64,000 bases of DNA from Jidongwangia harbinensis (GTDB taxonomy: Bacteria; Actinomycetota; Actinomycetes; Mycobacteriales; Micromonosporaceae). This document shows positions 37,986 through 45,836 of the stretch, piece after piece. How positions within the stretch are numbered: the first letter of the stretch is position 1; each line of letters begins with the position of its first letter. A program made the position numbers and the translations under genes. Below the pieces are notes generated by a model, which had not been told where the DNA came from, ran no database searches, and saw nothing but the letters and a program-made list of their open reading frames with translations. The stretch covers positions 248,001 through 312,000 of the forward strand of contig NZ_JAIWNC010000005.1 in assembly GCF_020216025.1 (NCBI RefSeq), written 5' to 3'.

Positions 37986-39425
37986 TCACCAGTCGCGGTA
38001 GTTGGACTGGGTCTGCGCGTTGAAGACCTGGGTCCGCTTGTACTTCGCCGGGTCGGTACGCGGGTCCACCAGCTCCAGGACGTCCATGCCCTTGGCGATG
38101 TCGTTGGAGTAGATGAAGCCGTTGTACCAGTACGCCGACCAGGAGCCGCCGGACACGAGTGCGGTGGTCGAGATCGGCCCCCGCTCCCAGAACGCCAGCT
38201 CCTTGGGCTTGCGGGCGTTGGTGAAGTCCCAGACCGAGATGCCGCCCTGGTACCACGCCTGCACCATGATGTCCTTGCCGGGCACCGGGATCAGCGAGCC
38301 GTTGTGGGCCACGCAGTTCTCGGTGTCGGCGTTCATCCGCGGGATCTTGAAGTAGCTGCGGAACTTGAGCTTCCGCTTGGCACCCTCGCCGGTGACCGCG
38401 TAGACCGCGTTGGCTCCCCGCGTCGGGCCGACCTTCTCGTTGCAGGTCGCGGCGCCGCCGCCACCGAGTTCGTCGGTGAAGACCACCTTGGTGCCGTCGT
38501 TGTTGAACGTCGCCGAGTGCCAGAAGGCGAAGTTCTCGGTGTCCCGTACGGTCGTGATGACCTTGGGGTTGGTGCGGTCACTGATGTCGAACAGCGCACC
38601 GTCACCCATGCACGCGCCGGCCGCGAGGTCCAGCGCCGGGTACGCGGTGATGTCGTGGCAACCGGTGGTCGCCGAGATCTCGCCGCCGCCACCCGGGTTG
38701 CCGCCCTCCGGGAACAGGATCGGCGTGGCCACCACGGCCGCGGCGGTCGGGTTCTTCAGCGGCACCTTGATGATCGAGATCTTGTCGTGCGGCAACTTGC
38801 AGTTCGGCAGCGACTGGGTGGTCAGGTTGTACGAGGAGATGTACAGGTAGACCGACCGGTCGCCGCCCTTGCCGGGCACCATCGTCTGGGTGTGCGAACC
38901 GCAGTCGGTCTTGACCGCGTCGATGTACTGCGGGTTCACCGGGTCGCTGATGTCGAAGATCTTGATGCCCTCCCACCGGGCATCCTCCGGCGCGGTGGGT
39001 GCCGCCGCCGTGCTGGTGCAGGAATCGTCGGACCGCTGGGAGTCGGTGCCGAGGAAGAGCAGGTTGCCGTGTACCGAAACGTCGTTCTGCGCACCGGGGC
39101 AGGACACCTGGGTGGCGACCTTGGGCTGGCGCGGCTTACTGATGTCGTAGACCGTGAAGCCGTTGTAGTTGCCGCCGTACGCGTATTTACCTTGGAAGGC
39201 CCAGTCGCTGTTGGTGGAGTTCGCGAAGGGACCGGTCTTGTCCAGGTGGGCGACCTGGGTGAGGTTCGGGCTGCTGACGATCTCGTCGACACCCGGCACG
39301 TCGGCCGAGGTCACGCCCTGTGCCGCGCCCGTTCCGGGCGCGACCAACAGGCTGAGTGCGAGTGTCGCCGCACTGAGACCTGCCAGGCGCTTGAGCTGCC
39401 GCCCTCGTGGGGCAGAGTGCTTCAT
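37986..39425 (-). CDS. Secreted LVIVD-repeat beta-propeller protein
   Basis: The protein has 479 residues from ATG 39425, with AAGGAG and a 4-base spacer upstream. A signal peptide (KRLAGLSAATLALSLLVAPGTGAAQG) is followed by repeated blade-like units, each with a core like FTVYDISKPRQPKVATQV, IKIFDISDPVNPQYID, ALFDISDRTNPKVI and ISVWDFTNARKPKEL: the LVIVD repeat, which forms a beta-propeller. Conserved cysteines (SCPGAQ, DSCTST, TDCGSHTQT, TGCHD, NCVAHN) suggest disulfides outside the cell. Function unknown; proteins of this kind often sit beside DUF305 proteins, as here, where one is transcribed divergently. A strong terminator follows. Confidence 0.82.
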   Translation of the reverse strand: MKHSAPRGRQLKRLAGLSAATLALSLLVAPGTGAAQGVTSADVPGVDEIVSSPNLTQVAHLDKTGPFANSTNSDWAFQGKYAYGGNYNGFTVYDISKPRQPKVATQVSCPGAQNDVSVHGNLLFLGTDSQRSDDSCTSTAAAPTAPEDARWEGIKIFDISDPVNPQYIDAVKTDCGSHTQTMVPGKGGDRSVYLYISSYNLTTQSLPNCKLPHDKISIIKVPLKNPTAAAVVATPILFPEGGNPGGGGEISATTGCHDITAYPALDLAAGACMGDGALFDISDRTNPKVITTVRDTENFAFWHSATFNNDGTKVVFTDELGGGGAATCNEKVGPTRGANAVYAVTGEGAKRKLKFRSYFKIPRMNADTENCVAHNGSLIPVPGKDIMVQAWYQGGISVWDFTNARKPKELAFWERGPISTTALVSGGSWSAYWYNGFIYSNDIAKGMDVLELVDPRTDPAKYKRTQVFNAQTQSNYRDW

Positions 39426-39557
39426 GGAGCTCCTTCCGGCTTCCAGAGCACCGACGGTCACGACCACGTAGCCGTCGGGTTGGATACACCAACGTCGTTA
39501 CGATAGACGCGAACGCCCTTCGGCGGGGGCTCAATATCCACTGTACGAAGGGGAAAG

Positions 39558-40223
39558 ATGTCCCGGCAACGCATATCGACGCTGGTCGCGGCCGTGGTCG
39601 TGGTGCTGGCGGCGGGCGGCGCGGTGATCGCCGCGCGCTCCGGCGGCTCCGGCAGCGCGGCGGCGCCCCGGGCCAGTGCGGCGCCCCCGGTCCGGGTGGT
39701 GGTGCCCGGCCGGCCGGGCGAGTCCGCGGTGGTGACCGACTCGGACCGGCTCGGTGCGCCGGAGGGTTCGACGTACAACGCGGTCGACACCACGTTCGTC
39801 CAGATGATGATCGTGCACCACGGCCAGGCCGTGACGATGGCCGACCTGGCCGCGGAGCGGGCCGGCAGCGCCGGCGTCCGGTCGCTGGCCAGCCGGATCA
39901 GCGCCGCTCAGAAGCCCGAGATCGAGGTGCTCCGGGCCTGGCTGCAGAGCCGCAAGCTGGCCGCGAGCGACCCCCGGCACGACCACGCCACGATGCCCGG
40001 GATGCAGAGCGAGGCGGATCTGGCGGCCCTCGCCGCGGCCCGCGGCACCGAGTTCGACCGTCGCTTCATCACCATGATGACCGCGCACCACCAGGGCGCC
40101 ATCCGGATGGCGGGTGATGCGCTGGCCGGCGGCACCGACCAGACTGTGCAGGAACTCGCCAACGAGATGGCGGTCGAACAGGGCAGTGAGATCCGGCGCA
40201 TGCGGCAACTCGGGGTGCGCTGA
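39558..40223 (+). CDS. DUF305 family secreted/anchored protein
   Basis: A 221-residue protein with GAAGGGGAAAG just before the ATG. One N-terminal membrane segment (about 8-25) is followed by a low-complexity stretch and the DUF305 domain, a ferritin-like helical bundle. Its double His motifs are seen: FVQMMIVHHGQAVTMADLA and, later, FITMMTAHHQGAIRMAGDAL; HDHATMPGM is a Met/His-rich loop. Some DUF305 proteins (CopM) bind copper, and the copper operon is 2.5 kb away, so a metal role is reasonable but inferred. It is divergent from the LVIVD gene across 132 bases. Confidence 0.88.
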   Translation: MSRQRISTLVAAVVVVLAAGGAVIAARSGGSGSAAAPRASAAPPVRVVVPGRPGESAVVTDSDRLGAPEGSTYNAVDTTFVQMMIVHHGQAVTMADLAAERAGSAGVRSLASRISAAQKPEIEVLRAWLQSRKLAASDPRHDHATMPGMQSEADLAALAAARGTEFDRRFITMMTAHHQGAIRMAGDALAGGTDQTVQELANEMAVEQGSEIRRMRQLGVR

Positions 40224-40294
40224 ACCGAACCACGGCAGCGGACGTGTACTCGGACGTCCGCCGTTCGCCGCCACGTACCGAAGGACATGACGCC

Positions 40295-42028
40295 GTGCTG
40301 CTCTTCCACCGCCTGCGCCGGCCGCCGGGGCCGGACCGCCCGCCCGCCGAGCGCGGCGCGTCGCGTCGCCGCCGGGTGCTGTCCGGGGCGGTGACCGGGC
40401 TGGCCGGCCTCGTGGTGCTGGCCGCACTGATCGTCCCGGACAACATCAGCCGGCTGCCGCCGGGACACTCCTGGCCGTCCGCCCTGCTCCGGATCCCGAT
40501 CGAAGGCATCCTGGGTGCGGCGATCCTGCTGTCGCTGCCGGTCCGCGCCCGGCGCCGGGTCGCGGTCGGGCTGGGCGCCGCGCTCGGCCTGCTGACCATC
40601 GTCAAGATCCTCAACATGGGGTTCTTCACGGTCCTGGCCCGGCAGTTCAACCCGGTGCTGGACTGGGCGCTGCTGGACGACGGGCTGACCGTCCTGCGCG
40701 ACTCGGTCGGCGACGCCGGTGCCACCGGTGCGGTGATCGGCGCGGTGCTGCTCGCGGTCGCACTCCTGGTCGGCATGCCGCTGGCGGTACGCCGGCTGGC
40801 CGGCACGGTGACCGGGCACCCCACCGCCACCCGCCGCACGGCCACCGCGGGCGCCGCCGCCTGGGTGACGTTCGCGCTGCTCGGCACCGGTCTGGTGCCC
40901 GGGGTCTTCGTCGCCTCGGACACCGCCGCCGCGCTCGCCTACTCCACCGCCCTGACCGTCCCGCAGGGCGTGCAGGACCGGCGCGCGTTCGCCCGGGAGG
41001 CGGCCGTGGACGCGTACCGGGACACCGCCGGCGACCGGCTGCTGACCGGGCTGCGCGGCAAGGACGTGGTGTTCACCTTCGTCGAGAGCTACGGGCGCAC
41101 CGCTCTGGAGGACCCGAAGTACGCCGCCGAGGTGGGCGCGGTGCTCCGGTCCGGCCACCAGGAGCTGACCAGGGCCGGCTATTCGGCCCGGAGCGGATAC
41201 CTCACCTCCTCCACGGCGGGCGGCGGCAGCTGGCTGGCGCACGCCACGTTCCAGTCCGGACTCTGGATCAACAACGAGCAGCGGTACCGGACCCTGGTCT
41301 CGGGCGAGCGGCTGACCCTGACCGGGGCGTTCCACCGGGCCGCCGTGCGCACCGTCGGCATCGAGCCCGGCATCACGTACGCCTGGCCGGAGGGCGAGTT
41401 CTACGGCTTCGACCAGGTCTACGACTCGCACACGCTCGGCTACCGGGGACCGGCGTTCAGCTGGGCCACCATGCCGGACCAGTTCACCCTGTCCGCCTTC
41501 GAACGGCTGGAACGCGGCAGGTCCGACCGCGGACCGCTGATGGCCGAGGTCACCCTGGTGTCCAGCCACACCCCGTGGACCCCGGTACCCCGGCTGCTGG
41601 ACTGGGACGAGGTCGGCGACGGCTCGGTGTACGCGCCGATGGTGGCGGCCGGACCGACGGCCGGCGAGGTGTGGAAGGACGCGAAGCGGGTGCGGGCCGC
41701 CTACCGCGAGTCGATCGAGTACTCGCTGAACAGCATCATCTCCTACGTCCGGACGTACGGCGACGACGATCTGGTGATGGTGTTCCTCGGCGACCACGAG
41801 CCCGCCCCGATCATCACCGGGGACAGCGGGAGCCGGGACGTGCCGATCACCGTCGTGTCCCGGGACCGGACCGTGCTGGACCGGATCGCCGGCTGGAACT
41901 GGACCGACGGTCTGGCACCCGCACCCACGGCCCCGGTCTGGCGGATGGACGCCTTCCGCGACCGCTTCCTCGCCGCGTTCGGCGGCCCGGCCCCGGCCGG
42001 CCGGCAGCAGGCTCTCGGCCCGCGCTGA
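40295..42028 (+). CDS. Membrane protein with alkaline phosphatase/sulfatase-fold domain (LTA-synthase-like)
   Basis: The protein has 577 residues from GTG 40295 (GAAGGA about nine bases before). GTG 40244 would give 594 residues but lacks an SD. Four to five membrane segments occupy residues about 30-220 (GLAGLVVLAALIVPDN, GAAILLSLPV, LGAALGLLTIVKI, AVIGAVLLAVALLVGMPL, AAAWVTFALLGTGLVPG). The extracytoplasmic half is of the phosphatase/sulfatase superfamily: VVFTFVESYGRTAL, a metal-site region, VTLVSSHTPWTP and MVFLGDHEPAPII near the end. This is the layout of lipoteichoic acid synthase and other phospho-glycerol or phosphoethanolamine transferases, but the nucleophile Thr is not where expected (ESYGRTAL only), so activity is uncertain. 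Confidence 0.75.
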   Translation: MLLFHRLRRPPGPDRPPAERGASRRRRVLSGAVTGLAGLVVLAALIVPDNISRLPPGHSWPSALLRIPIEGILGAAILLSLPVRARRRVAVGLGAALGLLTIVKILNMGFFTVLARQFNPVLDWALLDDGLTVLRDSVGDAGATGAVIGAVLLAVALLVGMPLAVRRLAGTVTGHPTATRRTATAGAAAWVTFALLGTGLVPGVFVASDTAAALAYSTALTVPQGVQDRRAFAREAAVDAYRDTAGDRLLTGLRGKDVVFTFVESYGRTALEDPKYAAEVGAVLRSGHQELTRAGYSARSGYLTSSTAGGGSWLAHATFQSGLWINNEQRYRTLVSGERLTLTGAFHRAAVRTVGIEPGITYAWPEGEFYGFDQVYDSHTLGYRGPAFSWATMPDQFTLSAFERLERGRSDRGPLMAEVTLVSSHTPWTPVPRLLDWDEVGDGSVYAPMVAAGPTAGEVWKDAKRVRAAYRESIEYSLNSIISYVRTYGDDDLVMVFLGDHEPAPIITGDSGSRDVPITVVSRDRTVLDRIAGWNWTDGLAPAPTAPVWRMDAFRDRFLAAFGGPAPAGRQQALGPR

Positions 42029-42104
42029 GCCGCCCCGCCCGGCGGTCGCAGTTGGGTGGGTCACGTTGTGGACGGGCGGGGGTGCGCGGTCTGATCGACG
42101 CCGA

Positions 42105-42117
42105 TACCTTGTCCGGT
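42105..42117 (+). promoter_or_regulatory. Possible leaderless -10 before a small secreted protein
   Basis: TACCTT (42105-42110) ends seven bases before GTG 42118. The pattern matches other leaderless starts in the window, but no -35 was assigned. Confidence 0.3.
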
Positions 42118-42423
42118 GTGGAGGTGAGAGCGGCAGTCCGGCGTACCCGTTTGCCGTGGGCCGCCTTCCTGCTCGCCGCGCTGCTGGGCGCGCCCGCACC
42201 GGCCGCCGCGGCCCCGGCCGAAACCGTGCCGGTGCCCCGCGCCGTGATCACCACCGTCCACACCCAGGTGACGACCAGCACGGAGACGGCCGACCCGGAG
42301 CACGCACCGGCGTCACCCCGGTCCGTCCCGTCCTCCTCCCCCGTCGCGGTACCGGACGCACCGGTCCTGCTCGACGCGGCGGCACGCGCCCCCCGCGCCT
42401 CCCGGGCACCACCGCTCGGCTGA
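42118..42423 (+). CDS. Small putative secreted protein, Pro/Ala-rich
   Basis: A 101-residue frame from GTG 42118. A plausible signal peptide (RRTRLPWAAFLLAALLGAPAPAAAAP) is followed by an unstructured Pro/Ser/Thr/Ala-rich region with no recognised motif or cysteines. It is supported by the possible leaderless -10 and by the signal peptide only, so a chance frame remains possible. It lies between the phosphatase-fold membrane protein and the coiled-coil membrane protein, 76 bases before the latter. Confidence 0.4.
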   Translation: MEVRAAVRRTRLPWAAFLLAALLGAPAPAAAAPAETVPVPRAVITTVHTQVTTSTETADPEHAPASPRSVPSSSPVAVPDAPVLLDAAARAPRASRAPPLG

Positions 42424-42499
42424 CCCGACCCCGCCGGTTCGACCGGCGGGTGCCGGGTCGTACCCGGTCATCGGCATCCGAGGGGGAGGAACCTGTTCC

Positions 42500-43297
42500 A
42501 TGGAAATCGTCATCGTCATCTGGCTGCTGCTGCTCCTGCTGGGCGTGCTGGCCCTGGCCGGCCTGGCGCTCCCGCGCGACGTCCGCCGGCCGCGGGAGAT
42601 CTCCGCCTGGCTGGCGGAGAACGCGGAGCAGAAGCGCGCGGAGGCGGACCGGCGGTCGGCCGAGGCGGTCGAGTGCGTCCGGTACGCCGAGGAGATCGCG
42701 GTCGCCGCCCACGGTGCCGAGACCACCGCGGAACGCCGGCGCACCGAGTGCCAGCAGGCCCAGGCCCGGGTCGAGGAGTGCTGGGCCGCCTACCGCACCG
42801 CGGACGCCGCCCTCCAGCGGGCCCGGCGGGCCGCCGCGTACCCGGTCCGGGAGTCGATCGACCACGCCGACCGCGAGCACGCACTGCGCCGGGCCGCGCA
42901 GGCCGCGTACCGCCGCGGTGATCTCTCCGACGAGCAGCTGCTGGACGCGCTCACCCACCGCAACGGATGGGACCCGCACCTGCACCCGGCCGAGCAGGAA
43001 CTCCTGCTGGCGCGTGCCGCGGCCGCACACCGGCTGGCGCTCTACCGCGCGGCCCTGACCGCCGAGGACGCGGCCTGGCGGGCGTCCGACATCGCCACCG
43101 CCGCGGTCCGCAGCCTGCGCCGCGAGGCGGCCGCCGCGACAGCCCGGGCGGAGGCCGCCCGGGCCGCCCTGCCGCGGGACGAGCCCGTCCCCGGCGGTTA
43201 CCGCCAGCTGCGGTTCCGCCTCGGTTCACACGTGCGCCGGCTCAGTGCGGCCGGCGCCGGGGATGGCCGGATCCTGACATCAGGGCCATCCCGCTGA
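42500..43297 (+). CDS. N-terminally anchored coiled-coil protein
   Basis: A 265-residue protein with GAGGGGGAGGAA just before ATG 42500. A single N-terminal TM (IVIVIWLLLLLLGVLALAGLAL, residues 3-24) is followed by Ala/Arg/Glu-rich helical sequence over nearly the whole length (residues 30-230), predicted coiled coil with heptad-like stretches such as EISAWLAENAEQKRAEADRR. No enzymatic motif seen. I do not recognise the family. Its last 56 bases are overlapped by a short minus-strand gene. Confidence 0.6.
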   Translation: MEIVIVIWLLLLLLGVLALAGLALPRDVRRPREISAWLAENAEQKRAEADRRSAEAVECVRYAEEIAVAAHGAETTAERRRTECQQAQARVEECWAAYRTADAALQRARRAAAYPVRESIDHADREHALRRAAQAAYRRGDLSDEQLLDALTHRNGWDPHLHPAEQELLLARAAAAHRLALYRAALTAEDAAWRASDIATAAVRSLRREAAAATARAEAARAALPRDEPVPGGYRQLRFRLGSHVRRLSAAGAGDGRILTSGPSR

Positions 43298-43346
43298 TGA
43301 TCGCTGCCAGGATCAGCAGCACCAGAAGAAGCGCATTCCAGATCAT
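43242..43346 (-). CDS. 34-residue single-pass membrane peptide
   Basis: The frame starts MIWNALLLVLLILAAIISGM, a nearly perfect one-TM helix, and ends in a basic tail (GHPRRRPH). GGGAGG with a six-base spacer precedes ATG 43346, a good SD. The 3' half lies antisense to the end of the coiled-coil gene. Size, one helix and basic tail are those of small regulatory or toxic membrane peptides, but no partner was identified. It is too short for usual ORF cut-offs. Confidence 0.5.
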   Translation of the reverse strand: MIWNALLLVLLILAAIISGMALMSGSGHPRRRPH

Positions 43347-43444
43347 GGGAAACCTCCCGACCTTCCCACGATGTGCCTCCGCGACGGAACCGGTCAACGG
43401 AACGCGCTGATTCCCAGGATTTCCCCAGCAACTGCTCCTATGGT

Positions 43445-43583
43445 GCCCAGTTGAGGGGAGTACCTCGCTAGATCGTCCCGGTCAGTACGGGTCCTCGGAC
43501 AGGAGCCCCGGGCGGTCGCCCGACGCACGGCGTACGGGTGAGGGAGACCTCGAACGACGACGCATGCGTTCGAGGAGGCTCCC
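43445..43583 (+). ncRNA. yybP-ykoY-like manganese riboswitch controlling TerC
   Basis: Hallmarks of this class are present: GGGGAGTA (43455-43462) and, about 70 bases on, CGGGTGAGGGAGACCTCG (43535-43552), before a TerC-family gene, its usual partner. P1 can form between GTTGAGG (43450-43456) and CCTCGAAC (43548-43555). The same CCTCGAACG segment (43548-43556) pairs perfectly over 9 bp with CGTTCGAGG (43567-43575), which covers half of the SD AGGAGG (43573-43578). The two helices exclude each other: ligand-bound aptamer should free the SD, ligand-free RNA should hide it. Assignment is from conserved blocks and context, not a covariance model. Confidence 0.82.
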
Positions 43584-44597
43584 GTGTCACCTGATCCGAT
43601 CCTGGCCGCCCCGATTCAGACGATCGGCTCACCGCTGCTCTGGACCGTCACGCTGCTGGTGCTGCTCGGCCTGCTGGCGGTCGACTTCGCGATCACCCGC
43701 CGGCCGCACGACGTGCCCATGCGCGAGGCCGTCGGCTGGACCGTGTTCTACCTCGCCCTCCCGGTGATCTTCGGATTCGCCCTCATTCCGCTGTACGGCA
43801 GCCAGGTCTCGGTCGAGTTCTTCACCGGCTGGGTGGTGGAGAAGTCGTTGTCGGTGGACAACCTGTTCGTCTTCATGCTGCTGCTGGCCGCGTTCGCGGT
43901 GCCACCGGCGCTGGCGCAGCGCGTGCTGCTGTACGGCATCGTCGGCGCGCTGGTGCTCCGGGCGATCTTCATCGCGGCGGGTGCCGCGGTGATCAGCGCG
44001 GGCAGCTGGGCGTTCCTGCTGTTCGGCGCGATCCTGCTGGTCACCGCGGCCAAGGTGATGCGGGACGCCCGGTCCGGCCATGACCAGGAGGTCGCCATCG
44101 ACCGGATGCGCAGCGTCCGGATGCTGCGCCGGTTGATGCCGGTGACCGACGGCTACCACGGCTCCCGGCTGACGGTCCGCGAGGCCGGCCGGCTGGCACT
44201 GACGCCGATGGCGCTGGTGGTGGCCGCGGTGTTCATGACGGACGTGGTATTCGCGGTGGACTCGGTGCCGGCGGTGTACGGCGTCACCTCCGACCCGTAC
44301 ATCGTCTTCGCGACCAATGCCTTCGCCCTGCTCGGCCTGCGCGCGCTGTACTTCGTGCTGCGCAACGCGCTGAGCCGACTGCGGCACCTCAACCACGGCC
44401 TCGCGGTGATCCTCGCCTTCATCGGCGTCAAGCTGGTGCTGCACTGGGCGCACACGGTGTGGTCCTGGGTGCCCGACGTGCCGACCCCGCTGTCGCTGGT
44501 GGTGATCCTGCTGGTGCTGACCACGGTGACCGTGACCAGCGTGCTGGCCAACCGCTCGGACCGGGAGCGGGAGCGGGAGCCGGTCGGCACGCACTGA
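43584..44597 (+). CDS. TerC-family integral membrane protein (Alx/MeeY-like Mn exporter)
   Basis: A 337-residue protein with seven to nine TM segments, GTG start five bases after AGGAGG. The family blocks are present: VVEKSLSVDNLFVFMLLLAAFAVPP, the acidic site DVVFAVDSVPAVYGVTSDPYIVFATNAFALLGLRALYF and the LVLHWAHTVW-like last segment. TerC/Alx proteins export Mn(II) and support protein metalation at the membrane. Location behind an Mn riboswitch fits that role. The old name refers to tellurite resistance, but no ter operon is here, so I do not give a symbol. Confidence 0.9.
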   Translation: MSPDPILAAPIQTIGSPLLWTVTLLVLLGLLAVDFAITRRPHDVPMREAVGWTVFYLALPVIFGFALIPLYGSQVSVEFFTGWVVEKSLSVDNLFVFMLLLAAFAVPPALAQRVLLYGIVGALVLRAIFIAAGAAVISAGSWAFLLFGAILLVTAAKVMRDARSGHDQEVAIDRMRSVRMLRRLMPVTDGYHGSRLTVREAGRLALTPMALVVAAVFMTDVVFAVDSVPAVYGVTSDPYIVFATNAFALLGLRALYFVLRNALSRLRHLNHGLAVILAFIGVKLVLHWAHTVWSWVPDVPTPLSLVVILLVLTTVTVTSVLANRSDREREREPVGTH

Positions 44598-44636
44598 CCG
44601 GCGATGTATCAGAACCCGGCCGTGCCGCCTCTAACT

Positions 44637-44649
44637 GTGGAACGTCCAC
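44637..44649 (+). promoter_or_regulatory. Inverted repeat / ECF-like -35 before the sigma gene
   Basis: GTGGAACGTCCAC contains 5-base arms around ACG and includes GGAAC (44639-44643), the most common -35 core of ECF promoters. It lies about 60 bases before the sigma factor start, where an autoregulatory promoter would sit. A similar GGAAC on the minus strand (48463-48459) stands 40 bases before the CHAT gene. Both are weak, motif-only evidence. Confidence 0.3.
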
Positions 44650-44706
44650 CTTTTCGCGAGAGAATGGACGGCAGCCACGGTGAACTCGACACGGCAAGAG
44701 ACCGCC

Positions 44707-45345
44707 ATGCCAGAGCCCGATGTGACGGAACTCGTCGACCGGATCCGTCGCGGAGATGCCGGCGCCTGGCAACTGCTCACCGACCGCTACCTCAACCTGT
44801 TGTGGTCCATCGCCCGCGGCCTGCGGCTGAACGACGCGGACGCTGCCGACGCGGTGCAGACGACCTGGCTGCGCCTGGTGGAGAACCTGGACGACATCCG
44901 CGAGCCGAAGCGGATCGGCAGCTGGCTGGCCACCACGGTGCGACGGGAGTGTCTCGACATCCGCCGCCGTACCGCGCGGGTGCGGCCGGGCGAGCCGGAG
45001 ACGCCGGGCGGCTGGGACGGCCTGGCGGCCACCACCGTCGATCCGCTCGACGTGGCGCTGCTGCGGGACGAACGGGACGCCGCGCTCTGGCGCGCCTTCC
45101 ACGCGCTCCGGCCGTCCTGCCAGCGGCTGCTGCGCGTGCTGCTCACCGATCCGGCGCCCAGTTACGCCGAGGTGTCCGCCGCGCTGGACACCCCGGTCGG
45201 CAGCATCGGACCGACCCGGCAACGATGCCTCAAGTGCCTCCGGGAGCTGCTCGCCCAGGACGCCGCGTTCCTCGGTGAGCAGCCGCCGGCCGCGGACCGC
45301 GCACCGGCCGAAGACTCGAGGGGTGAGGGACGTGCGACACGATGA
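44707..45345 (+). CDS. Sigma-70 family (ECF-like) RNA polymerase sigma factor
   Basis: The protein has 212 residues from ATG 44707 (AAGAGA, 5-base spacing); GTG 44680 is an alternative. Region 2 is clear (AWQLLTDRYLNLLWSIARGL, DAADAVQTTWLRLVENLDDI, RIGSWLATTVRRECLDIRRR), and region 4 spans LRPSCQRLLRVLLTD through YAEVSAALDTPVGSIGPTRQRCLKCLRELL, the recognition helix. A 25-residue Pro/Ala/Glu tail follows. The gene overlaps the 166-aa gene by 14 bases, so the latter is a candidate partner or anti-sigma. The TPR-CHAT and subtilase genes follow. No classical anti-sigma (ZAS) domain is encoded here. Confidence 0.9.
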   Translation: MPEPDVTELVDRIRRGDAGAWQLLTDRYLNLLWSIARGLRLNDADAADAVQTTWLRLVENLDDIREPKRIGSWLATTVRRECLDIRRRTARVRPGEPETPGGWDGLAATTVDPLDVALLRDERDAALWRAFHALRPSCQRLLRVLLTDPAPSYAEVSAALDTPVGSIGPTRQRCLKCLRELLAQDAAFLGEQPPAADRAPAEDSRGEGRATR

Positions 45346-45832
45346 AGCGCCCGGAACGTCCGGTATCGGCGACGACGCTCTGCTCGCCGATCTCCGGCGG
45401 ATCGCGTCCATGGTGGATGCACCGCCGGGCTCGGTGGCGGCCGCGGCACGCGCCGCGTTCCTCGCCCGCGATCTGGACGGTGAACTCGCCGTTCTGATCG
45501 CCGACTCCCGGGCGGCCGGCGACCGGGACTACGAGCCGGTGCGGGCGTCCGACATCGAACCCGCCCAGGGCCGGTGGCTGCTGTCGTTCTCCGGCGGCGG
45601 CGTCCAGGTCGACATGGAGGTGGAGGAGCATCACGGCCGGCTCCGGCTGATCGGTCAGTTGCTGGGCTCGTCCGACGCCGACTGTTTCCTCGACTCCGCG
45701 GGTGGGCGGAGGCTCGTCGAGGTGGACGAACTCGGGCGGTTCATCGTGGCGGACATCGCGCCCGGGCCGGTCCGGCTGCGCTGCCGATCGGTGGACGGCC
45801 GGGTGGTCACCACCGCATGGGTCACGGTCTGA
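45332..45832 (+). CDS. 166-residue uncharacterised protein coupled to the sigma factor
   Basis: Start GTG 45332 (GAGGGG at 45318-45323, 8-base spacing), 14 bases inside the sigma gene, so translation is coupled. N-terminal half is helical (DDALLADLRRIASMVDAPPGS, AAAARAAFLARDLDGELAVLI). The second half has alternating hydrophobic strands (GRWLLSFSGGGVQVDMEVEE, LRLIGQLLGSSDADCFL, FIVADIAPGPVRLRCRSVDG, TTAWVTV), which looks like a carboxypeptidase-regulatory-like beta-sandwich. No TM, no zinc motif, one cysteine per block. Position suggests a sigma partner or a proteolysis substrate. Function unknown. It converges with the CHAT gene with 4 bases between them. Confidence 0.7.
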   Translation: MRHDEAPGTSGIGDDALLADLRRIASMVDAPPGSVAAAARAAFLARDLDGELAVLIADSRAAGDRDYEPVRASDIEPAQGRWLLSFSGGGVQVDMEVEEHHGRLRLIGQLLGSSDADCFLDSAGGRRLVEVDELGRFIVADIAPGPVRLRCRSVDGRVVTTAWVTV

Positions 45833-45836
45833 CCGC

